This document shows, piece by piece, positions 46,432 to 55,058 of a DNA stretch of 64,000 bases. The notes below the pieces were generated by a model that was not told where the DNA came from, searched no databases, and saw only the letters and a list, made by a program, of their open reading frames with translations. This DNA comes from Mixta calida. GTDB lineage: Bacteria; Pseudomonadota; Gammaproteobacteria; Enterobacterales; Enterobacteriaceae. Each line of letters starts with the position of its first letter. The stretch's first letter is position 1. The stretch spans positions 3,640,540-3,704,539 of the forward strand of contig NZ_CP026378.1 in NCBI RefSeq assembly GCF_002953215.1. Direction: 5' to 3'. A program made the translations under genes and the position numbers.

Positions 46432-46853
46432 CCTCGCGCATACAGCCGGGCAGTGACGTCATCGTCTGCGCGGAAATGGACGAACAGTGGGGCTACGTCG
46501 GGGCTAAATCGCGCCAGCGCTGGCTGTTTTACGCGTATGACAGGCTCCGGAAGACGGTTGTTGCGCACGTATTCGGTGAACGCACTATGGCGACGCTGGG
46601 TCGTCTTATGAGCCTGCTGTCACCCTTTGACGTGGTGATATGGATGACGGATGGCTGGCCGCTGTATGAATCCCGCCTGAAGGGAAAGCTGCACGTAATC
46701 AGCAAGCGATATACGCAGCGAATTGAGCGGCATAACCTGAATCTGAGGCAGCACCTGGCACGGCTGGGACGGAAGTCGCTGTCGTTCTCAAAATCGGTGG
46801 AGCTGCATGACAAAGTCATCGGGCATTATCTGAACATAAAACACTATCAATAA
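46350..46853 (+). CDS. insB: IS1 transposase catalytic part InsB
   Basis: The 167-residue DDE part of the IS1 transposase, normally made as the InsAB' fusion by -1 frameshifting. Visible acidic residues are in C-A-E-M-D-E-Q-W and W-M-T-D-G-W-P-L-Y, with the C-terminal [13 protein letters not shown]. The gene is full length, with no stop or shift. Confidence 0.95.
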   Translation: MPGNRPHYGRWPQHDFTSLKKLRPQSVTSRIQPGSDVIVCAEMDEQWGYVGAKSRQRWLFYAYDRLRKTVVAHVFGERTMATLGRLMSLLSPFDVVIWMTDGWPLYESRLKGKLHVISKRYTQRIERHNLNLRQHLARLGRKSLSFSKSVELHDKVIGHYLNIKHYQ

Positions 46854-46877
46854 GTTGGAGTCATTACCAATTCTCTT

Positions 46878-47220
46878 AAGGTTATATCCGTTTCCTTTTT
46901 ATTTTTATCTTTCCGCGCCATTTTAAAAATCCATACTACTTATTCATAATAACCTGAATCTCTAATCGTCTTTTCTATTATACGTCTACAGGCTATGGCA
47001 TAGAAAATAAAGCTCAGGGCGAGCTGGGCGGTAGACCCAATGATGTTGTTCGATAAGTCGCCTGATGCCGTGCTGCCCGGCTTTATGGTTAGCTTTATTG
47101 CGGAACTTTGCTGTGTCGCCCTTTTCCCGCTTATCGGCCTGGCGGTGATCATTCCCGGCAGTATGGCAGCTTTATTACTGGCGGTAGCGCCGCGATATTC
47201 GGCAACGCCACCAGCGGCAT
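46878..47220. other. Decayed segment between IS1 and tRNA-linked repeats
   Basis: Both strands hold open stretches with membrane-like character: plus strand about 47040-47220 (L-P-L-I-G-L-A-V-I-I-P-G) and minus strand about 46940-47210. Neither has a ribosome site and a family match, so I read it as the remnant of an element that once entered at the tRNA gene. Confidence 0.35.
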
Positions 47221-47357
47221 GCCTGGCGCGCTGGCCCCGAAGGGGTGAGCCGCTGGCGGCGAATAATCGAACATAGTTCGATGGAGAGTCTGGCCCGGAA
47301 AAGCAAAAACCCGCCTTTTGGGCGGGTTCTCTGAATAAGTGGTGCCCGGACTCGGAC
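47221..47357. repeat. Direct repeat copy A (partial tRNA-Phe 3' end and terminator)
   Basis: A 137-base copy of 47383-47521. It includes a duplicate of the terminator hairpin and the last 17 bases of the tRNA-Phe gene plus CCA side (47340-47356). After that the two copies part, so copy A does not encode a tRNA. Confidence 0.85.
47300..47328 (-). terminator. Duplicate of the tRNA-Phe terminator
   Basis: Minus-strand stem AACCCGCC/GGCGGGTT followed by TTTGCTTTT, identical to the one that follows the tRNA. Confidence 0.7.
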
Positions 47358-47382
47358 TCACGCCGCAGGCGTTGAACAGCGC

Positions 47383-47521
47383 GCCTGGCGCGCTGGCCCC
47401 GAAGGGGTGAGCCGCTGACGGCGAATAATCGAACGCAGTTCGATGGAGAGTCCGACTCCCGGAAAAGCAAAAACCCGCCTTTTGGGCGGGTTCTCTGAAT
47501 AAGTGGTGCCCGGACTCGGAA
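47383..47521. repeat. Direct repeat copy B (adjoining tRNA-Phe)
   Basis: Second copy of the 137-base unit with a two-base insertion (GTCCGACTCCCGG against GTCTGGCCCGG). It ends inside the intact tRNA-Phe gene. Confidence 0.85.
47462..47492 (-). terminator. Terminator of tRNA-Phe
   Basis: Minus-strand stem AACCCGCC/GGCGGGTT with a five-base loop followed by TTTTGCTTTT, 12 bases after the tRNA 3' end. Confidence 0.85.
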
Positions 47522-47579
47522 TCGAACCAAGGACACGGGGATTTTCAATCCCCTGCTCTACCGACTGAGCTATCCGGGC
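47504..47579 (-). tRNA. pheV: tRNA-Phe (GAA)
   Basis: 76 bases on the minus strand, GCCCGGATAGCTCAGTCGGT at the 5' end, anticodon GAA in the loop TTGAAAA, T-arm GGTTCGATTCC and encoded CCA. All cloverleaf arms pair. The position downstream of speC agrees with E. coli pheV, a frequent island integration site; the duplicated 3' end next to it fits that. Confidence 0.97.
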
Positions 47580-47773
47580 AACGGGGCGCATTAAACCGTA
47601 AAGCCGCGATGTCGTCAAATGCTTTTCATCGAATTTTGTCTGATTGCGCTCTTTTGCACCAATCGGTAAAACCATCGGTAAAAAGCGCCTTTCCACCCCC
47701 TCCGGCGTTTAACTTTTAAACAGCCGGGTCGATAACTCACGATGAAACCCTCATAACACAATAAAGGTTCATC

Positions 47774-49096
47774 ATGCTTCGTTCTATTACATCAGGATTC
47801 GCTTCACGCTTCGCTTTGCGGCAGTGCGCTAACGCCTCCGCCACGCTGAACGCGCTTAACAAGGCGATTGCCATCATCGAGTTTACCCCGGCGGGGATTA
47901 TTCTTAACGCCAACGACCTGTTTCTCAGCCGCATGGGCTATCGCCTGGATGAAATTCAGGGGCAGCATCACCGAATGTTCTGTCCGGCTGAACTGGTAAG
48001 CTCGCCAAAATATCAGGCGTTCTGGCAACGTCTGGAACGCGGCGAAAGCTTCAGCAACAAGTTTTTGCGGCTGGATAAACAGGGGCGTCCGGTCTGGCTG
48101 GAAGCGAACTATGTGCCGGTGCGCAACCGTAAAGGGAAAGTCATTAAAATCATCAAGCTGGCGTCGGATATCACCCCGCATATTCTTGATGCGCAGGAGC
48201 AACGCGCCATGACCGCCGCCATCGATCGTTCAATGGCGGTCATCAGCTTCAACCTGGAGGGCGAAGTATTGAAGGCGAACGCCAACTTCCTGAAGGCTAC
48301 CGGCTATCGCGAAGAGGAGGTTATCGGTCAGCATCACCGCATGTTCTGTACGCCTGAACTGCGCAACAGCCAGGAGTATCGCGCATTCTGGCACAAGCTT
48401 AACCAGGGCGATTTTGTCTCCGGCCAGTTTCATCGTATCGATAAGCAGGGCCGTACGCTGTGGCTGCGCGCCACTTATAACCCGGTGTTCGATGAGGATG
48501 GGCAGCTCTATAAGATTGTGAAGTTCGCCGCCAATGTAACCGCCCAGGTAGAGAAAAACAGCCAGGAAAGGGAAGCGGCGCAACAAGCGTATCAAACCGC
48601 GCTGCACACGGATGAAAGCACGCGCATCGGCGCAAGCGTGGTGGAAGAAAGCGTACTGAACATCAACGCGCTGGCGGGCGAGCTGCACGATATCTCTGGC
48701 GACGTCTCCAGCCTCAGCGCCCAGTCGGATCAAATCGGGCAAATTGTGGAGACCATCCGCAATATCGCCAGCCAGACCAACCTGCTGGCGCTGAACGCGG
48801 CGATCGAAGCGGCACGGGCTGGCGCGCACGGACGCAGCTTCGCGGTGGTGGCGAATGAGGTGCGATCGCTGGCGGCCAATATTAACCGCGCGACCAGTGA
48901 AATCGAAACTCTGGTGCGTGATAACCATCAGCTAGCAGGCAAAGCGCTGAGCGGTATCGAAAGCAATTTGCAGCGCGCCGATCGCGGCGTGTCGCTGGCG
49001 CAAAAAGCGGGCGAGCTGATTGCCGAAATCCGTGACAGCGCGACCGACGTGGTTAGCGCCATCAGCCATGTAGCCCGTACGCTGGAAGAGAAGTAG
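47774..49096 (+). CDS. Soluble double-PAS methyl-accepting chemotaxis-like protein (BdlA/Aer-like)
   Basis: Cytoplasmic signalling protein of 440 residues without membrane segments. Two PAS domains (about 28-135 and 150-257) share the motif G-Q-H-H-R-M-F-C and the strand W-L-E-A-N-Y/W-L-R-A-T-Y. A short coiled coil leads to a chemoreceptor signalling tip, [21 protein letters not shown] near residue 330 and [10 protein letters not shown]. The arrangement is that of BdlA, which mediates biofilm dispersal in Pseudomonas; PAS domains may bind heme or flavin for redox sensing. AAGG precedes the ATG. Single gene. Confidence 0.85.
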   Translation: MLRSITSGFASRFALRQCANASATLNALNKAIAIIEFTPAGIILNANDLFLSRMGYRLDEIQGQHHRMFCPAELVSSPKYQAFWQRLERGESFSNKFLRLDKQGRPVWLEANYVPVRNRKGKVIKIIKLASDITPHILDAQEQRAMTAAIDRSMAVISFNLEGEVLKANANFLKATGYREEEVIGQHHRMFCTPELRNSQEYRAFWHKLNQGDFVSGQFHRIDKQGRTLWLRATYNPVFDEDGQLYKIVKFAANVTAQVEKNSQEREAAQQAYQTALHTDESTRIGASVVEESVLNINALAGELHDISGDVSSLSAQSDQIGQIVETIRNIASQTNLLALNAAIEAARAGAHGRSFAVVANEVRSLAANINRATSEIETLVRDNHQLAGKALSGIESNLQRADRGVSLAQKAGELIAEIRDSATDVVSAISHVARTLEEK

Positions 49097-49110
49097 CCGG
49101 GCGCACTCCC

Positions 49111-50976
49111 CTAACCCGCCTTCACATTTTCCTGCTCGTCGGGCAGGAAAATGTGGTCGAGGATATTCCGCACTACCGGCGCCGCCGACACGCCTTCGCC
49201 GCCGCCGTTCTCCAGGATCACCGCGATCGCCACGCGCGGCTTTTCGTAAGGCGCGAAAGCGGTGTAAAACACATGATCGCGCAACCGCACGGGGATCAGC
49301 TTCGCATTGTAGGTCTGGTTCTGCTTCAGGCTGAAAACCTGCGAGGTGCCGCTTTTTGCCGCGATGCCGTAAGGCGCAGTGTGAAAATATTTATAGCCGG
49401 TGCCGTTTGGCGCGTTGGCCATGCCGAACATCGCGCGGCGTACCAGCGCCCAGTAAGGCGAATGCGCATCGGCGATCTGCATCGGCGGCGTCGCAGGCTG
49501 CCAGCGCGTGATCTGTTTCCCCTTACGGGTGGCGTAGAGCAGATGCGGCGTCACGACCCGTCCATTGTTAATCAGCGCGTCCAGCGCCTTCACCATCTGG
49601 ATCGGCGTGGCGAGCCAGTAACCCTGGCCGATGCCGACCGACACCGTATCGCCCTGATACCAGGCGCGCTTGTGCACACGCTGTTTCCAGGCGCGATCCG
49701 GCAGCAGGCCGTTATACTCCTCCAGCAGATCGATGCCGGTGGATTTACCATAGCCGAACTGGCTCAGCATTTGATGGATGCGATCGATGCCCATCTCCCA
49801 CGCGACCTGGTAGAAAAAGGTATCGGCCGATTCTTCGATAGCCCTGGTGACGTCAAGCATGCCGTGACCGCTTTTTTTCCAGTCGCGGTAGCGCCGCTGA
49901 GTACCGGGCAGCGTCCAGGTAGGCGCGCCATAAAAGGAGGTCTGCGGGGTGATCACGCCGCTCAGCAACGCCGACATCGCCATATAGGGCTTCACCGTCG
50001 ACGCGGGCGGATAAAGTCCCTGGGTGACGCGATTGATCAGCGGCAGCGATTTATCCTGCAACAGCTGCTGATAAGCGCGATAGCTGATGCCCTTCACAAA
50101 CGGGTTGGGATCGTAGCTGGGGCTGGAGACCATCGCCAGCACCGAGCCGTCGCGCGGATCTTCAATCAGCACCGCCGCGCGCTGGCCGCGCAGCTGGCTT
50201 TCCACATACTGTTGCAGATGCAGATCAAGCGTCAGGTAGATATTTTTGCCGGCGACCGGCGGCACCTCTTTCAGCACCCGCACAATGCGGCCGTGGTTAT
50301 CGACCTCCACTTCCTGATAGCCGGTTTTGCCATGCAGCTGCGCTTCGTAATAGCGTTCGATGCCCTGCTTGCCGATGTTATGGTCGGCGGCGTAGTTCTC
50401 CGCGACGCCCTCTTCATTGAGGCGCTGATAGTCGCGGTCGTTGATTTTCGAGACGTAGCCGACGACGTGCGCCAGCGCCGCGCCGTAAGGATACTGCCGG
50501 TCCTGGTAACTCTCTATCTGCACGCCGTCGAAACGGTACTGGTTCACCGCAAAGCGCGCCACTTCTTGTTCGGTCAGTTCGGTTTTCAGCACCACCGGCC
50601 GGTAGCGGCTGCTCTGGCGCAACGCCTGGCGAAAATCGTTCGCCTCCTCCGGCGTCAGATCGACAATGGGCGTCAGCGCCTGCAACAGCGCCGCCATATC
50701 TTTTACCTTCCAGGGCATCACTGTAATGTCATACCAGGTGATGTTTTTCACCAGCGCGATGCCGTTGCGATCGTAAATAATGCCGCGTCGGGACGCGACA
50801 GGGATCGTTTTGATGTCGTTGCTGTCGGATCGGGTCTGATAGTACTGGTGCTGCTGCACCTGCACATGCCAGAGGTTGACGATCAGAATAGCGAAACAGA
50901 CGACCACCAGCCCAAAGGCGGTCAGCGCGCGATAGCGAAACAGTTTCTCTTCGGCGACGAAATCACGAATATTCAT
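49111..50976 (-). CDS. Penicillin-binding protein 2 paralogue (MrdA-like transpeptidase)
   Basis: Class B PBP that crosslinks peptidoglycan during elongation, 621 residues. One membrane anchor (residues 18-40), pedestal domain with R-R-G-I-I-Y-D-R-N-G near 63, and the transpeptidase with S326-T-V-K329, S-A-D near 375 and K-S-G-T-S near 545. It aligns along its whole length with E. coli PBP2 (MrdA), but the canonical mrdA lies with rodA; none of the usual neighbours (rodA, rlpA) are here, so this is probably a second copy. Sequence identity appears moderate, fitting a specialised isoform as in Salmonella PBP2SAL. Weak ribosome site. Confidence 0.85.
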   Translation of the reverse strand: MNIRDFVAEEKLFRYRALTAFGLVVVCFAILIVNLWHVQVQQHQYYQTRSDSNDIKTIPVASRRGIIYDRNGIALVKNITWYDITVMPWKVKDMAALLQALTPIVDLTPEEANDFRQALRQSSRYRPVVLKTELTEQEVARFAVNQYRFDGVQIESYQDRQYPYGAALAHVVGYVSKINDRDYQRLNEEGVAENYAADHNIGKQGIERYYEAQLHGKTGYQEVEVDNHGRIVRVLKEVPPVAGKNIYLTLDLHLQQYVESQLRGQRAAVLIEDPRDGSVLAMVSSPSYDPNPFVKGISYRAYQQLLQDKSLPLINRVTQGLYPPASTVKPYMAMSALLSGVITPQTSFYGAPTWTLPGTQRRYRDWKKSGHGMLDVTRAIEESADTFFYQVAWEMGIDRIHQMLSQFGYGKSTGIDLLEEYNGLLPDRAWKQRVHKRAWYQGDTVSVGIGQGYWLATPIQMVKALDALINNGRVVTPHLLYATRKGKQITRWQPATPPMQIADAHSPYWALVRRAMFGMANAPNGTGYKYFHTAPYGIAAKSGTSQVFSLKQNQTYNAKLIPVRLRDHVFYTAFAPYEKPRVAIAVILENGGGEGVSAAPVVRNILDHIFLPDEQENVKAG

Positions 50977-51304
50977 TCAGCAAACGGCAATTTTACGTAT
51001 TCTCATTTTTACCGTTCATGATAAAGCGCTCCCCTCTGCGCACTAGCGGAAAGATGCGTATGCGCAGCGAAAAGTGTGACATTTAGTGATGATGTAACAA
51101 ATTACCCATTGAAAGCCATTAATGACTATTCAGCCGACGCGAATACGGTTGAAAATGCGAGTTAGTCGCATTCAGTTAACAAATTAATTATCTTTAAAAT
51201 CAAAACATTAAAATCGAAAAAAGCGCAAAAAAGCATGTTGCTTTACGCCGCTTTGCTGCATAATTCGCCAAAGAACTTTTGCCTGCCAATAACAAGGAAT
51301 CGCT

Positions 51305-51817
51305 ATGCTGACTAATGAAATGACCGCGCGTTTAAACGACCAGCTTAATCTGGAGTTCTATTCCGCCAATCTCTATTTGCAGATGAGCGCCTGGTGCAGC
51401 GACAAAGGCTTTGAAGGCGCGGCGGCGTTTTTAAAATCCCACTCGCGTGAAGAGATGGAACATATGCAGCGCCTGTTTGACTACCTCAGCGATACGGGCG
51501 TCATGCCGGTGCTGGGCAGCATCGCCGCGCCGCCGGTCTCCTTTAACTCCCTGGCGGACCTGTTCCAGCAAACCTACGAGCATGAGCAGCTGATTACGCG
51601 CAAAATCAACGAGCTGGCACACGCGGCGATGATCAGCCAGGACTACTCGACTTTCCATTTCCTGCAATGGTACGTGGCCGAACAGCACGAAGAAGAGAAG
51701 CTGTTTAAATCGGTGCTGGATAAGCTGGCGCTGGTGGGCGACAGCGGCAAAAGCCTGTTCTTTGTCGATAAAGATCTGGCGCAGATGAATGGCGACAGCC
51801 ACGGCCCGACGGCCTGA
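51305..51817 (+). CDS. ftnA: Non-heme ferritin
   Basis: Iron-storage protein that forms a 24-subunit shell, oxidising Fe(II) at a ferroxidase centre. The 170 residues form the four-helix bundle; ferroxidase ligands are seen as E17 in L-N-L-E-F-Y, E50/H53 in S-R-E-E-M-E-H-M, and E94 and Q127 in the later helices (Y-E-H-E-Q, A-E-Q-H-E-E-E). Closest to E. coli FtnA. AAGGA before the ATG. A hairpin follows. Expected regulation by Fur/RyhB was not visible as a clear site in the leader. Confidence 0.95.
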   Translation: MLTNEMTARLNDQLNLEFYSANLYLQMSAWCSDKGFEGAAAFLKSHSREEMEHMQRLFDYLSDTGVMPVLGSIAAPPVSFNSLADLFQQTYEHEQLITRKINELAHAAMISQDYSTFHFLQWYVAEQHEEEKLFKSVLDKLALVGDSGKSLFFVDKDLAQMNGDSHGPTA

Positions 51818-51827
51818 GAATAAGCTG

Positions 51828-51865
51828 TCCCGGCGCGCGGCTGGCCCGCCGGGATCGGCTTTTTA
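51828..51865 (+). terminator. Terminator of ftnA
   Basis: Stem TCCCGGCG/CGCCGGGA with an eleven-base loop, then TCGGCTTTTT. It may also act for the convergent PAS/GGDEF/EAL gene. Confidence 0.55.
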
Positions 51866-54757
51866 CAGCATGGTCAGCCGTAGCTCAGAGGGCTGCGGTC
51901 GGCCAAAGAAGTAGCCCTGGAACAGGGTACACCCCTCCTCTTTCAGCTTGTCGAACTGCTCGCGGCTTTCCACGCCTTCGGCGGTGATCTGAATATCCAG
52001 ACTGCGGCTCATGCCGGTAATGGCGCGAATGATCGCCAGCGCTTCCCGACTATCGCTCATATCGCTGATAAACGACTTATCGATCTTAATCTTATCGAAC
52101 GGGAAGGATCGCAGGTAGCTGAGCGATGAGTAGCCGGTGCCGAAATCATCCAGCGCAATCAGCACGCCCAACGCCTTCAGGCTTTGCAGCGTGCGAATAT
52201 TGCCCAGCGTATCGTCCAGCAACACCGATTCGGTAATTTCCATCTCCAGCCGCCACGGCTCCAGCCCCGACTCGCGCAGCGCGCCCTCCACCGTTGAGAC
52301 CAGCGCGCTGTTTTTAAACTGCACCGGCGACAGGTTAACCGACACCGTCTGATCGCCCGGCCAGTTTTTTGCTTCGCGGCACGCTTCATACAGCGCCCAG
52401 GCGCCGAGGCTGTGGATCAACCCGGTCTCTTCGGCGATGGCGATAAACTCGCCCGGCATAATCAGCCCCTTCACCGGATGATGCCAACGCATCAGCGCTT
52501 CGTAGCCGATAATCGCTTTCTGCTCGCTGTTGGTGATCGGCTGATAATAGAGCCGCAGCTGATTTTCAGTGATCGCCTCGCGCAGATCGTTCTCCAGGCT
52601 GCGTCGGGTGCGCGCCTGCACATCCATCTCCAGCGTGAAGTATTCGTAGCGGTTGCGTCCGTTGCGCTTCGCCTCGTACAGCGCCATATCGGCGCAGCGC
52701 AGCAGCTGCTCCGGCGAAGAAAGCTCTGCATCGGCGAAGGCGATGCCGATGCTCATCCCCACCGACAGGTTATGCCCTTCGACATTGACCGGCGGCATCA
52801 CGACATCGATCAGCCGCTGCGCTACCATGCTCGCTTCCTGACGGTTGTTGAGGCCCGGCAGCACGATGGCGAACTCATCGCCGCCAATGCGCGCCAGCGT
52901 ATCCTGCTCGCGCAGCACCGCGCGCAGACGCCTGCCGATAGCGCGCAGCAGCTCATCGCCCATCTGGTGACCCAGCGCGTCGTTCACGTTCTTAAAGTTG
53001 TCGAGATCGAGACAAAGCGCGGCGGTTTGCCGTTCGTGCAGCGCATCCTGACGCAATGCATCGCTCAGCCGCTGGCGGAACAGAATGCGGTTAGGCAGGC
53101 TGGTCAGGTAGTCATGATGGGCCATATGGTGAATGCGCGCATCGGCGGCGCGCTGATCGGTAACGTCGTCCACGATCAGCATGACATAGTGGGTGCGCGC
53201 ATCGCCGCCGCGTACTGTCGCCGCGCGGGTGTGCAGAATGCGCTCGCCGCCAACGGTCACCAGCTGCCGTTCGCTCTGATGGACGCCTTCGCTGCGCAGC
53301 GCCGCATCGGCCAGCGCGTTAAAATAATCGCTCAGCTCCGGCGGCATAAACTCATGCGGCTTTTTGCCGTGGATGCTGTTTTTTTCCATGCCGAACAGCT
53401 GCTCGGCCTTGCGGTTCGCCAGCAGGATTTCGCGTGAAACGGCATCCTCCACCAGCACGCAGGAGGGAATGCTGGTGATGATGGTGTCAAGAAATCGCGA
53501 CATCGAGGTCATGCGTTCGCTCTGCGCCTCCGCCAAATCTTTGGCGCGCAGGATCTGCTGCTCATATTCGCGCCGTTCGGTGACGTCGCGGGTGATTTTC
53601 GCAAAACCGACCAGCTTGCCGCTTTCGTCGCGGATGGCGTCAATCACTACATGCGCCCAGAACGCGCTGCCGTCTTTACGATAGCGCCAGCCCTGATCTT
53701 CAAACCGCCCGGTTCGGCGCGCGATATTGAGATTGGCGTCGGGAATTCTGCTCTGCCGCTCCTGCGAGCTGTAGAACAACGAAAAGTGCTGGCCGATAAT
53801 TTCGCTGGTGACGTAGCCCTTTGCGCGCTGGGCGCCGGCGTTCCAGTTCACCACGTGGCCGCCGGTATCAAGCATATAGATGGCGTAATCGGTGACGCTC
53901 TCCACCAGCAGGCGAAACTTTTCTTCCTGGGTGCGCCGTTCGCGCTGCATTTCCCGCTGTTCGGTACAGTCGCGGGTAATTTTCGCATAGCCGAGCAGCT
54001 TGCCGTTGTCATCCAGAATGGCGTCGATCACCACATGCGCCCAGAACGCGCTGCCGTCCTTGCGGTAGCGCCAACCTTTATCTTCGAAGCGGCCGGTACG
54101 AAAAGCGGTTTGCAGGTTCTTTTCCGGAATATAGGCCATGCGCTCTTGCAGGCTGTAGAAGGTAGAGAAGTGTTTCCCGACGATCTCATCTGCGGCATAG
54201 CCTTTAGCGCGCTGAGCGCCGCTGTTCCAGTTCATTACCATGCCATCGGTATCGAGCATATAGATGGCGTAGTCAGTGACGCCTTCTACCAGCAGACGGA
54301 ACTTCTGCTCCTGCTCGCGCTCCTGGCGCAGCAGCGCCTGCTGTTCGGTACAGTCGCGGGTAATCACCGCAAACCCCAGCATGCCGCCTTGATCTTCATA
54401 GATCGCGTCGATCACTACCAGCGCCCAGTAGGCGCTGCCGTCTTTGCGGTAACGCCAGCCTTCCATTTCAAAACGGCCGTCGCGCTGGGCGACGGCAAGG
54501 TTTTTTAGCGCAACGCCCTTCGCCCGTTCGCTTTCGCTGTAAAACACGGCGATGTTTTTGCCGATGATCTCCTCTGGCAGATAGCCGGTTACCCGTTCGG
54601 CGCCCACGTTCCAGTTGGCGATAGTGCCGTCGGGATGGATCATATAAATGGCGTAATCGACTACGCTCTGCACCAGTAGCCGATAATATTTATCTGAGTT
54701 TTCGTTCATCATGTTGCCCGCTTGCGGCCCAGACTGAGGTCTGAGTTGGTTGGACAT
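51863..54757 (-). CDS. PAS-PAS-PAS-PAS-GGDEF-EAL c-di-GMP signalling protein
   Basis: Cytoplasmic protein of 964 residues that may make and/or break cyclic di-GMP. Three very similar PAS/PAC repeats (about 20-140, 148-268 and 275-395) each carry Y-A-I-Y-M and G-W-R-Y-R-K-D-G-S-A, then a fourth, different PAS (about 415-540). The GGDEF domain has an intact R-I-G-G-D-E-F near 655, and the EAL domain has Y-E-A-L-M-R-W near 765 with D-D-F-G-T-G-Y-S-S near 880 and E-G-V-E near 930. Both catalytic signatures look intact, so either or both activities are possible. No membrane segments. M-M at residues 16-17 is an alternative start. Confidence 0.9.
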   Translation of the reverse strand: MSNQLRPQSGPQAGNMMNENSDKYYRLLVQSVVDYAIYMIHPDGTIANWNVGAERVTGYLPEEIIGKNIAVFYSESERAKGVALKNLAVAQRDGRFEMEGWRYRKDGSAYWALVVIDAIYEDQGGMLGFAVITRDCTEQQALLRQEREQEQKFRLLVEGVTDYAIYMLDTDGMVMNWNSGAQRAKGYAADEIVGKHFSTFYSLQERMAYIPEKNLQTAFRTGRFEDKGWRYRKDGSAFWAHVVIDAILDDNGKLLGYAKITRDCTEQREMQRERRTQEEKFRLLVESVTDYAIYMLDTGGHVVNWNAGAQRAKGYVTSEIIGQHFSLFYSSQERQSRIPDANLNIARRTGRFEDQGWRYRKDGSAFWAHVVIDAIRDESGKLVGFAKITRDVTERREYEQQILRAKDLAEAQSERMTSMSRFLDTIITSIPSCVLVEDAVSREILLANRKAEQLFGMEKNSIHGKKPHEFMPPELSDYFNALADAALRSEGVHQSERQLVTVGGERILHTRAATVRGGDARTHYVMLIVDDVTDQRAADARIHHMAHHDYLTSLPNRILFRQRLSDALRQDALHERQTAALCLDLDNFKNVNDALGHQMGDELLRAIGRRLRAVLREQDTLARIGGDEFAIVLPGLNNRQEASMVAQRLIDVVMPPVNVEGHNLSVGMSIGIAFADAELSSPEQLLRCADMALYEAKRNGRNRYEYFTLEMDVQARTRRSLENDLREAITENQLRLYYQPITNSEQKAIIGYEALMRWHHPVKGLIMPGEFIAIAEETGLIHSLGAWALYEACREAKNWPGDQTVSVNLSPVQFKNSALVSTVEGALRESGLEPWRLEMEITESVLLDDTLGNIRTLQSLKALGVLIALDDFGTGYSSLSYLRSFPFDKIKIDKSFISDMSDSREALAIIRAITGMSRSLDIQITAEGVESREQFDKLKEEGCTLFQGYFFGRPQPSELRLTML

Positions 54758-55058
54758 GGCGACGTAGTGCGTCTGGCTGACCAGCGCTACGCTAAAGAAA
54801 AACTTATCTGTCCGCCCAAACGCATTTCGGCAGACGGCTTCTTTCCATGCATATCGGCAAGGGTGACAAATTATTCAGCGCTTTACAGGTGAAATGATCT
54901 TAACTAAATAACTTAACCCAGATTGCGGGCAGGGTTTTGTCGCCGGGCAAGGAAAGGAAGCGGCGTCTTTTGTCTACGCAGGAAATCAAAAACGCTGTGC
55001 GCTAAACCGGTTATGCTTCCCTGCATTCACTGATGTTTTAACCAGACAGGGAGCCTGC
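54758..55058. other. Divergent promoter region, PAS-GGDEF-EAL gene and mdcR
   Basis: No gene is seen. It contains GGGAG ahead of mdcR; no operator could be assigned with confidence. Confidence 0.4.

Larger units (their letters stand above)
46101..46868 (+). mobile_element. IS1, complete, with 9-bp target duplication
   Basis: Exactly 768 bases. Left end GGTGATGCTGCCAACTTACT and right end (complement) GGTAATGACTCCAACTTATT are the IS1 inverted repeats. AATTCTCTT occurs directly on both sides (46092-46100 and 46869-46877), a perfect target duplication, so the insertion is recent. It carries insA and insB with an A6C frameshift site (46407-46413), which yields the InsAB' transposase. It sits in noncoding DNA. 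Confidence 0.97.

Noticed and set aside
46940..47548. A 202-codon minus-strand frame crossing the tRNA-Phe repeats
   Set aside because: It runs through both terminator copies and part of the tRNA gene; only the leftmost part might be a protein remnant.
49153..51021. A 622-codon open frame on the plus strand opposite the PBP2 gene
   Set aside because: It mirrors the coding frame of the PBP2 gene; strong GC3 bias removes stop codons from the antisense frame, and the protein is basic, His/Arg-rich and without family features.
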